Shown here: piece by piece, positions 29,957 to 37,900 of the stretch
How positions within the stretch are numbered: the stretch's first letter is position 1
How the letters are laid out: each line of letters starts with the position of its first letter
Origin: Hominisplanchenecus murintestinalis
Lineage (GTDB): Bacteria; Bacillota; Clostridia; Lachnospirales; Lachnospiraceae
Length of the DNA stretch: 42,830 nucleotides
Assembly: GCA_004793585.1 (NCBI GenBank)
Contig: SRZB01000029.1
Coordinates: 1 to 42,830 of the forward strand
Reading direction: 5' to 3'
Translations under genes and position numbers: made by a program
Notes under the pieces: generated by a model
Database searches by the model: none
The model's input: only the letters and a program-made list of their open reading frames with translations
What the model was told of the DNA's origin: nothing

Positions 29957-30679
29957 ATGACAAAGAAATTAAGATGTTACTTATATACCAGAGTTTCCAC
30001 AGAAATACAGGTGGATGGATATTCACTTGAAGCCCAGAAAGAGCGGCTGCGTAAAGAAGCGGAACACCGTGGCATGAAAGTTGCTGGCGAATACAGCGAC
30101 GAGGGAAAATCCGGCAAAAACATAAAAGGCAGGCCGGAGTTCCAGAAAATGCTTGGCGACATCAAAGACGGAAAAGACAAAGTTGACTATGTGCTTGTAT
30201 TCAAGCTGTCCAGATTTGGGCGCAATGCCGCAGACACGCTTAACAGCCTGCAGTACATGGAAGATTTTGGCGTTAACCTCTTATGCGTGGAAGACGGGAT
30301 AGACTCTGCAGGCGCGGCTGGCAAGCTGATGATTTCCGTACTGGCGGCAGTCGCGGAGATTGAGCGTGAGAACATCAAAGAGCAGACAATGGCCGGGCGG
30401 CGGCAGAAAGCCCGTGACGGAAGATGGAACGGCGGATTTGCCCCATATGGCTACAAGCTCGTACACAAAGACGGGGAAAAAGGGAAAGTCCTTGAAATCG
30501 ACGAAAAAGAAGCAGAGCTTGTACGGCTGATTTATGATAAATTCGTAAATACAAACATGGGGGCAAATGGAATCGCAAAATGGCTGAATGAGCATGGTTA
30601 TACAAAGACCGTCCGCCAAAATGGAACAATGCCAGCCTTGAGCGCGCATTTTGTAAAACTGGTGCTGGATAACGCCTGA
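29957..30679 (+). pseudogene. Truncated large serine recombinase
   Basis: 240 residues. The catalytic domain is complete: YLYTRVSTEIQVDGYSLEAQ with the catalytic Ser at about residue 14, DEGKSGKNIKGRPEFQKM, VFKLSRFGRNAADTLNSLQ and AAVAEIERENIKEQTMAGR. The Recombinase domain begins (GGFAPYGYKLV, EAELVRLIYDKFV) but stops at LVLDNA. Full-length members continue from this point (LDNPVYxG) through a zinc ribbon and coiled coil to about 500 residues or more. Without them stable att-site binding is unlikely. The remnant marks the boundary with the right module and was probably the integrase of one parent element. Confidence 0.75.
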
Positions 30680-30684
30680 GTTAT

Positions 30685-30746
30685 AATAAGCATAACCTTA
30701 GAAAAGCTAGGAAACAAGCGGCTTTCACCGGTTATGCTTATTTTTT
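30685..30746 (+). terminator. Terminator after the recombinase fragment
   Basis: AATAAGCATAACC pairs with GGTTATGCTTATT at the two ends of a 62-base span, with a smaller AAGC/GCTT-like inner stem, and TTTTTT follows. Confidence 0.75.
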
Positions 30747-30779
30747 ATTTCTTCAAATTCAGGCGAAAAGGAGGCACTA

Positions 30780-31022
30780 ATGAAGTCAAGAGAAATGACG
30801 GTTTACAGGGCAAGGGGGAACGGTAAAGACCTCACGGTTCCAATGATTATGATGCAGGGAAAGTGGCTACGTGATATGGGGTTTGCCGTTGGAGACAGGG
30901 TATCCGTAACCTTGCAGGATGGAAAACTTGTGGTAGAGAGGACAGGCCGGGTTTGGTCTGACCCGAAAGGGATTGCGGCTGTGAAAGAGGAAGCCGGGAT
31001 ATGCGATGGAAAGGCGGTGTAA
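30780..31022 (+). CDS. SymE-like protein
   Basis: 80 residues. RARGNGKDLTVPMIMMQGKW, then LRDMGFAVGDRVSVTLQDGK and LVVERTGR match the SymE toxin domain (AbrB-related fold) described in type I toxin-antitoxin systems, where the toxin acts on nucleic acid. In Clostridia elements similar proteins often precede ParA. The ribosome site AAAAGGAGG is before ATG 30780. It ends three bases before the next gene. No antisense antitoxin is visible, so a toxin role is not shown and it may be a regulator. Confidence 0.65.
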   Translation: MKSREMTVYRARGNGKDLTVPMIMMQGKWLRDMGFAVGDRVSVTLQDGKLVVERTGRVWSDPKGIAAVKEEAGICDGKAV

Positions 31023-31024
31023 AT

Positions 31025-31471
31025 ATGGCAGATTTAAACGTGGTATTAAAGGAAACCCAAAAGCTGAATGGGAGCATCAGGAGCCTGCTGAGGCTGTCTA
31101 CATATGACGATTACGATGATCTGAGCGGGCTGCATATCGACTACGAGGACGGGCAGCAGCTTTTTCTTCAGACCGAACTCAGGGAGATCATGGAGAAACT
31201 TTCGGACGTGGCGGGCAGGATTGCATATCTTTCCCGCCCGGTAAAAGAAACAAGCCGCCTGCATAAGAACCGGAGCGGAAGGTATGAGACAAAAGGCGGT
31301 CATTATTATACCAGTGGGAGCGGCATTGAGGCGCTGATAAAAGACGATTATCAGGAAGTGCCTTATTGGGTGTGGACAAGCGTGGAGCATGACGGAAAAG
31401 ACTACTATCTGGTAGGCCATAAAAATATACGGCTGGACGGCCTGACTGTCCGGGTGAGGGAGGCGGTGTGA
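31025..31471 (+). CDS. DUF5348 protein
   Basis: 148 residues from ATG 31025; an earlier start at 31001 overlaps the SymE-like gene. The C-terminal part SRLHKNRSGRYETKGGHYYT, SGSGIEALIKDDYQEVPYWV and SVEHDGKDYYLVG is as I recall DUF5348, found in Firmicute mobile elements beside par genes. The N-terminal part is a helical region (ELREIMEKLSDVAGRIAYLS). Function is unknown. It is tightly coupled to the genes on both sides. Confidence 0.7.
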   Translation: MADLNVVLKETQKLNGSIRSLLRLSTYDDYDDLSGLHIDYEDGQQLFLQTELREIMEKLSDVAGRIAYLSRPVKETSRLHKNRSGRYETKGGHYYTSGSGIEALIKDDYQEVPYWVWTSVEHDGKDYYLVGHKNIRLDGLTVRVREAV

Positions 31472-31473
31472 GT

Positions 31474-32256
31474 ATGAGTGCAACAATCTACTGTTTATGT
31501 AACCAAAAAGGGGGCTGTGCAAAAACAGTCAGTTCCATCAGCATCGGGATCGGCCTTGCCCGTGAGGGCAGGCGTGTCCTTCTGGTGGACGTGGATTCGC
31601 AGGGTTCCATGACCGCCAGCCTGGGATATCAGCAGCCCGACCAGATGGAAACCACGCTTTCGGCTATCCTGGGCGGGATAATCACGGACAAGCCGCTTCC
31701 GCCCGGAAGCGGGATTCTCCACCATGCGGAGGGCGTTGATCTGCTCCCGGCAAACATTGAACTGGCCGGCATGGAGGTTACTCTGGTCAACACCATGAGC
31801 CGGGAGACCATCCTGCGGCAGTACCTGAATACGGTGCGTGAGGAATACGATGCGATCATTCTGGATTGTATGCCTTCGCTTGGTATGCTGACTATCAATG
31901 CGCTTGCGGCGGCGGATCAGGTCATTATCCCGGTGCAGGCACAGTACCTTTCCATAAAAGGGCTGGAGCAGCTTATCCGCACGATTGCGAAAGTCAGGCG
32001 GCAGATCAACCCGCGCCTTTCCATAGCAGGGATAGTGGTCACAATGGCGGATATGCGTACCAACTATGCAAGGGATATTGTGGAACTTCTGCACATGAAC
32101 TATGACGGGAAGCTGCGGATATTTGACAGCATTATCCCCCTCTCCGTGCGGGCGGCGGAAACCAGCGCAGAGGGCAAGAGCATCTATCTCCATGACCCCG
32201 CCGGTAAAGTGTCAGCCGCTTATGCCGCACTGACGAAAGAGGTGATGATGGGATGA
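31474..32256 (+). CDS. parA: ParA-type partition ATPase
   Basis: 260 residues. The deviant Walker A reads CNQKGGCAKTVSS at about residues 9-21 (usually KGGVGKTT), followed by LLVDVDSQGSMTASLG, YDAIILDCMPSLGMLTINAL (Walker B region) and VIIPVQAQYLSIKGLEQLI. These are the ParA/Soj motifs. It moves plasmid or element DNA apart by ATP-dependent binding to nucleoid DNA with ParB. ATG 31474 has GGGAGG 10 bases upstream; a GTG at 31468 is closer but too near. It overlaps parB by four bases (ATGA). Confidence 0.92.
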   Translation: MSATIYCLCNQKGGCAKTVSSISIGIGLAREGRRVLLVDVDSQGSMTASLGYQQPDQMETTLSAILGGIITDKPLPPGSGILHHAEGVDLLPANIELAGMEVTLVNTMSRETILRQYLNTVREEYDAIILDCMPSLGMLTINALAAADQVIIPVQAQYLSIKGLEQLIRTIAKVRRQINPRLSIAGIVVTMADMRTNYARDIVELLHMNYDGKLRIFDSIIPLSVRAAETSAEGKSIYLHDPAGKVSAAYAALTKEVMMG

Positions 32257-33152
32257 AAAGCAGCGCAAAAAATATCCAGGTGACTAAATTTGACGACCTG
32301 TTCTCCGCTGGGAATCCTGCGGAGACAGGAGGGAGCGGGAACGTGCAGGAAATCCCGCTTACAGAACTGTTTCCCTTTAAGGACCACCCATTTAAGGTGC
32401 TGGATGATGAAACCATGCAGGACACGGTGGAAAGCATAAAGATACATGGCGTCCTTGTCCCCGGCATTGCAAGGCCCCGTGCGGAGGGCGGCTATGAACT
32501 GATTGCCGGGCACAGGCGCAGGCATGCTTCGGAACTGGCAGGGAAAACTACGATGCCGGTGATCGTGCGGGAACTGGACGATGATGAAGCGGTACTGTTC
32601 ATGGTGGACAGCAACATCCAGCGGGAAAACCTGTTCCCCAGCGAAAAGGCATGGGCGTATAAGATGAAGCTGGACGCATTGAAGCATCAGGGCGTGAAGG
32701 ACACTTCTCGACAACTTGGCGAGAAGTACAGCGTGGATGCGCTGAGTGAAAATTCCAATGACAGCGCCCGCAACATCCACCGGTTTATCCGTCTGACAGA
32801 ACTTCTTCCTGATCTGCTCCAGATGGTGGACGATAAAAAGCTGTCCTTTAACCCTGCCGTGGAACTGTCCTATCTGACGTGGGAGCAGCAGGGGGAACTT
32901 ATGGAGATTATGGGGGAATTACAGGCTGTCCCTTCGCTGGAGCAGGCGAAACGCCTGAAAAAGTACAGCCAGGAGGGGAAACTTGACAGGAATGTAATGG
33001 ATGCCATTCTGACGGAGGAGAGGCCCGCGCCTGTTCAGGTGACGCTTAAAAATGACAGGCTGCAACAGTATTTCCCACAGACCTATACCGCGAAACAAAT
33101 GGAGGAAGTCATTTTCTCCCTCCTGGAAACGTGGAAAACACAGAATACATAA
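32253..33152 (+). CDS. parB: ParB-type partition protein
   Basis: 299 residues. The nuclease-like ParB domain is clear: IPLTELFPFKDHPFKVLDDE, then TMQDTVESIKIHGVLVPGIA, ELIAGHRRRHASELAG (box II) and MVDSNIQRENLFPSEKAWAY (box III). The helix-turn-helix region follows (SARNIHRFIRLTELLPDLLQ, LSFNPAVELSYLTWEQQGEL). It binds parS and loads on DNA, here with the ParA encoded just before it. I cannot mark a parS site with confidence. Two terminators follow. Confidence 0.92.
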   Translation: MKSSAKNIQVTKFDDLFSAGNPAETGGSGNVQEIPLTELFPFKDHPFKVLDDETMQDTVESIKIHGVLVPGIARPRAEGGYELIAGHRRRHASELAGKTTMPVIVRELDDDEAVLFMVDSNIQRENLFPSEKAWAYKMKLDALKHQGVKDTSRQLGEKYSVDALSENSNDSARNIHRFIRLTELLPDLLQMVDDKKLSFNPAVELSYLTWEQQGELMEIMGELQAVPSLEQAKRLKKYSQEGKLDRNVMDAILTEERPAPVQVTLKNDRLQQYFPQTYTAKQMEEVIFSLLETWKTQNT

Positions 33153-33160
33153 AACGCATT

Positions 33161-33206
33161 AAGCCGTCCGGCGACTGACTAATGACAGTTACCGGGCGGC
33201 TTTTTT
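33161..33206 (+). terminator. Terminator after parB
   Basis: AAGCCGTCCGGCGACTG pairs imperfectly with CAGTTACCGGGCGGCTT, followed by T residues. Confidence 0.8.
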
Positions 33207-33226
33207 GCGTTTACCAGACAGATCAT

Positions 33227-33261
33227 GCCCCGGCGACTTTTACCATGCCGGGGCTTTTTTT
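33227..33261 (+). terminator. Second terminator before repA
   Basis: GCCCCGGC pairs perfectly with GCCGGGGC over a 12-base loop, followed by seven T residues. Two terminators in a row isolate repA from the par operon. Confidence 0.85.
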
Positions 33262-33295
33262 GTTGTCAAAATTGCAGGAAAAGGAGGCAGCAGCA

Positions 33296-34249
33296 ATGCC
33301 GTTACAACTGGATTATTACTATGGGAACGAAGCGGAACAGTACAGCTTTTACCGCATCCCGAAAATATTGTTTACAGACCCGCTCTTTAAGGGGGTATCG
33401 GTAGAAGCAAAGGTGCTTTATGGGCTTTTGCTTGACCGCATGGGGCTTTCGGTAAAGAACAACTGGCTAGACGGGGAGGGGCGCGTGTATATCATCTTCA
33501 CGATTGCCGATGTGATGGAGACGCTTGGATGCGCGGAGCAGAAGGCAAACAAGCTCCTGAATGAACTGGACTGCTCAAAGGGCGTTGGGCTGATTGAGCG
33601 CGTCCGGCGCGGCCTGGGGAAACCCAATGTCATATATGTCAAGAACTTCATTTGCAGGGCAAAACCGGGGCAGCCGGAATCACAAATCAAGAATTGTGAA
33701 AATCACAAATCAGGGGATGTGAAAATCACAATTCAAGAAATGCGGAAATCACAAACTAATAATACTGACTTAAATAATACTGATTTTAGTGATACTGATC
33801 CATCCATCTATCCGGCAAAGGCCGGGGCTTTTCCTGTGGATAACGCTTCTCCTGCGGGGTATGGGTTGGATGGGACAGATCAGATGGAGGCTTACCGTGA
33901 ACTGATAAAAGAGAACATTGATTATGATTATCTTTTGCATGACCACCCATATGACAGGGAGCGTCTGGACGGCTTTGTGGAACTGATGGCGGAAACCTGT
34001 TGCAGCAGCCGGAAAAGCATTCGCATCAACCAGGGGGATATGAGTACGGAGGTGGTAAAGAGCCGTTTTTTGAAGCTGGACAGCGGGCATATCCAGTATG
34101 TCATGGACTGTCTTGACAGGAACACAACACTGATAGGCAATATCCGGGCTTATACCCTGTCGGCGCTGTTCAATGCGCCTGTGACCATCAGCCAGTATTA
34201 TGCAAGCCTTGTGAGCCACGATATGGCCGCAGGTTTTGGAAGCGGTTAA
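33296..34249 (+). CDS. repA: RepA-type replication initiator
   Basis: 317 residues from ATG 33296, with AAAAGGAGG upstream; a longer reading from 33182 runs through the terminators. The N-terminal domain LDYYYGNEAEQYSFYRIPKI, LFTDPLFKGVSVEAKVLYGL and GRVYIIFTIADVMETLGCAE is the RepA_N winged helix of Firmicute plasmids and conjugative elements. A variable linker with short direct copies of AATCACAAAT/CAAATC follows (33680-33760), which may include origin repeats inside the gene, as in related RepA_N plasmids. The C-terminal part (LLHDHPYDRERLDGFVELMA) is the conserved host-specific domain. Confidence 0.9.
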   Translation: MPLQLDYYYGNEAEQYSFYRIPKILFTDPLFKGVSVEAKVLYGLLLDRMGLSVKNNWLDGEGRVYIIFTIADVMETLGCAEQKANKLLNELDCSKGVGLIERVRRGLGKPNVIYVKNFICRAKPGQPESQIKNCENHKSGDVKITIQEMRKSQTNNTDLNNTDFSDTDPSIYPAKAGAFPVDNASPAGYGLDGTDQMEAYRELIKENIDYDYLLHDHPYDRERLDGFVELMAETCCSSRKSIRINQGDMSTEVVKSRFLKLDSGHIQYVMDCLDRNTTLIGNIRAYTLSALFNAPVTISQYYASLVSHDMAAGFGSG

Positions 34250-34349
34250 GCCCTTGGGTATTTTTCTTTCCGCTGGTTATTTTTTTATAGCTGTGAAGCC
34301 TTTTACGGGCTGCACATAGACAAAAAATTTTAAAGGAGGATAACGAAAC

Positions 34350-34811
34350 ATGAAGCAAAAAATGGACATTCTGATCGTGGAGCCGGGGAAGGTCCCGCGT
34401 CCTGCCGCACTGCCGGACAACACGCTGGAAGCTGTGGAAGCAGTGTTAGGGGGCACGGCACAGGTGGGGTGTTTCCTGCCGCAGAGGGTGCTGCTGATCA
34501 GCCGGGAGGATACGGGCGGGCTTGCCCCCAACCGCTGTATGCCGGGAGGGAAAGGGTTTGTAAGCGGCACTTTCCTTTTGTGCGGCATACCGGAGGAAGG
34601 ATGCCTTTTCGATTCCCTTACCCCCGGACAGCAGAAAGAGTTTCAGGAACTTTTTGCAAGGCCGGGGGAGTTTATGATGGTCGGCAGTGAAACTTATGCT
34701 GATCCGGATGATGTGGCGGACAAGGTTTACAGCCTGTGGGATACCCTGAAAAACGGGGAGACCGTGGTGCTGACAAAATGGGGCGGCCAGGATCGGGGCG
34801 TAGCCGTGTGA
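34350..34811 (+). CDS. DUF3846 protein
   Basis: 153 residues. MKQKMDILIVEPGKVPRPAA, then EAVEAVLGGTAQVGCFLPQR and LLISREDTGGLAPNRCMPGG follow the DUF3846 pattern as I recall it, a small domain common in Clostridia elements. The ribosome site AAAGGAGG is before ATG 34350. Function is unknown. The gap 34250-34349 after repA holds only the leader. It lies 118 bases before the large surface protein. Confidence 0.75.
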   Translation: MKQKMDILIVEPGKVPRPAALPDNTLEAVEAVLGGTAQVGCFLPQRVLLISREDTGGLAPNRCMPGGKGFVSGTFLLCGIPEEGCLFDSLTPGQQKEFQELFARPGEFMMVGSETYADPDDVADKVYSLWDTLKNGETVVLTKWGGQDRGVAV

Positions 34812-34929
34812 CAGGATAAAAAGGCATGGAAAATTGCGGAAGCAGCCTATGCCGGAAAAGGAGAGTGTATGGAATGGGCCGGTGTCGGAGAGGATGCCGG
34901 CTTTTATTTATCCGGGAAAGGAGAGGACT

Positions 34930-37900
34930 ATGGCACGAAAAAAGAAACTGAGTAAATTCCTGCCCCGCCTGCTTGCGGCGGCGGTGGCAGCGGCAACGCT
35001 CATCGGCTCCGGAAGTATCGGGGGAATGGTCGTCTATGCGGCGGAGATGGGCACGGAAGGGACAGAGGATATACCTGATGCGGCGGAAAATGAGGAAACA
35101 GAAACGGAGCCGGAGGTGTGGGATGATGCCGGTTCCGGCACTGGCTCCGGGCAGGAAGAAACGCCGGAAGGCGGTACAGAAGGGGAAACAGGGACAGAAC
35201 CGGAAACGCCCGCTGTTGTGGTCTGGTATGAGGACGGGGCAGAGGTGGATTCCCTGAAATCCCCCGTAGAGATGTTTGTGGAATACGGAAGCATAGGTAT
35301 GTCTATCGACCCGGAAGTATTCGGCATACAGGCTGTAGCTGACGGGGACGAGGTGGATGTCCTTGTGGAGGATGTCAGCCGGGTGAGTGGGGAACCGGAG
35401 GAAATAAAGCTGATCGAGGATGGCAGGCAGGGGGTATGTATTGCCTATGGCTCCTTAAAAGACCGCATCACCTATGAAGTGACCTACCGGGCGGAAGGGA
35501 CGGATTCCACCATGAAGAAGCAGTTTTATGTGACGCTTTTGCAGGAGGAGATCGAAGTTTATTACCCTGATACTTCCCCTTCTGTCCCCAGGACGCTGGA
35601 AATCTCAAAGATTGACCTGGGGCAGTTTACAGAGGGCAACGGCCTGAAGATCAGGCGGCAGAATACCACGTCAAGTTACAGTGTATCAGGGGCTTCCTGG
35701 GGGAAAGCCTCTTACGGCGGCGCGGACACAGGGGCAAGCACGGCCCGTTTCACGAACCTGAGCAATTCCAGCGTGGTGCAGATCACCTATGCAAATATCG
35801 GCACATACAACGATAGGGCAGTGGGGGCGAGGGTGACGTTTACAGAACTTGGCTCCCTCTCGGCGCTTTACTACTGTGAAACCAGTTTTTATAACGGGTG
35901 GTGGTTCATAGGCAATGAGAGCGCATCGAGGGCGCAGGTCAAAGTAGATTATTTCTATGTGGATACACAGGAGCCGATACGCTTTGACGGAAATTCCTTT
36001 ATGACGTTCAACAGCCTGAATACCGGTGAATACGCTTCGCCTTTGAGCGGGACTACCACCGGGTACACGGCAAGTTCCACCAATGTGGCCGTTACAAAGG
36101 TCAGCGGTGTGCCGTCTTTTCGGGGCAGCGACAATAATTTCACGGATTACCTGGGCGGCTCCACTTTTTATAAAAACAGTGTTTCCATACCTCTGTATGC
36201 GACAGGCAACACTTTTTATCTTGGGTGCAACACCCATACGGGATACTGGATTTCCCCCAGTTCCGCATCCATAGCAATCCCCAGGCCGGAGAATCCCTGT
36301 AAGACAGAAAACGGGGTGACACTTCTGGAGGAAACAGAGGAGGGACAGCAGATCACCTACCGTATCAGCCAGAAGGTGCATACGCTGGGCGTGGAGACGG
36401 TCAGCAGATATTCCGCGCTGCGGTTTGTTGATCAACTTCCGGCAGAGGTCGATTATGTGTCCGCATGGCTGGAAGATGCGGCAGGGAACAGGCTGAACGC
36501 CGGTACGGTTTCCTATGACAAAGACAGCCATAAGGTGGAATACGCCTTTTCCTCTTCCTATCTGGCCGGCTCTATGGCATATCAGGGGGAGACGTATACG
36601 CTTGTTGTCAACACTGCCGTGAACGGGACAGCAGAGGCCGATTATTTTTACAATAGCTGCAAGGTGTATTTCAACAGTATGTCGGTGGAAAGCAACGAGG
36701 TAAAGGCGGCTTCCCCTTACAGGACGGTGGAGGCGCAGGTCATAAACGGCAGGATCGGCATTTATGACGCGGACGGGAATGAGACGGTTAAGGGGGAGGA
36801 CGATATCAAGGTGGATGACCGTGTGAAATTCCACCATGACCGTACTGTCTGCTATGAGCCGGACGAAGGGTATCTGCTGGATACCGTCACGGTGGATGGG
36901 AAGAAAGTGGATATTACACAGTACCCTTCTTCCTACACATTCAGCGATGTGACACAGAACCATAAGATTATCGTGTCCTATGTGAAGCCCTCTATGGATA
37001 AGGAAGTAGCGATAGAGGACAGCGCCTGCCTGCACAATTACAGTGACGGACAGGCAATCGACAGGGCCGTGATTAAGGACGGCGATGTGGTGGCATACAC
37101 CATCAGTTTTGAAAACCCGACCGGGACAGCGCGGGAAGTGGAGATTACGGACAGGGTGCCTGTGGGGATGGAGGTAATCACAAATTCCATCGGCAGCGGC
37201 GGCGTGTATGATGCGGAAAGCCATACGGTGGCATGGAAGGGCACGATGGCCGCCTACAGCAGGGGGGAAGTGTCCTTTCACTGCAAGGTGGAGGCAGCGG
37301 CGCAGGGGGAAGTCCTGAAAAATACAGGGACAGTGTGCTTTAAGGCAATCCCGGACAGTTCGGAAAAGGATGTGCCCCTGTCTGATGTGACAAGCTCCCC
37401 CATTCTGGAAGACCCAGTAAAATCCGTGTGGAATGCGGAAGGGGCGGATATTACAAACAAAGTGATAAACGGGGAGGAAACAGTTACCTATACCATTGCT
37501 TTCAGAAACCCGGCAGAGGAAGAAAAGGTATTTACCGTAACAGATGAAATCCCTGCGGAGGTTTCCCTTGTGGAGGGGACGGTATCAGACGGCGGCACGG
37601 TGGACGGAAGGAAAATCACCTGGAAGATGGCGCTGGCGGCGGGAGAGGAAAAGACAGTCTCCTTTGACGCATATGTGCCGTCTTTTGACACGGAATATAC
37701 CAAAATATACAATCAGGCTTTCGTTTTTGTGGACTGGACGCAGAAGGTTTCCATTTCCTCTGATTCGGTGCTGGATGATACAACGCCGGTTTATGTTCTG
37801 GATCAGCCTTTCAAGGCGGTCTTATGCGTGGACGGCCACGATATAGGGGCGGACAGTGAAGGAGGCAGCATACAGACCGTAAAGCAGGCCGGGGATATTC

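Noticed and set aside
35686-37281. Minus-strand reading of 531 residues
   Set aside because: It lies fully inside the surface-protein gene, has no ribosome site, and is rich in Cys/His/Arg as expected for an antisense frame of GC-rich DNA.
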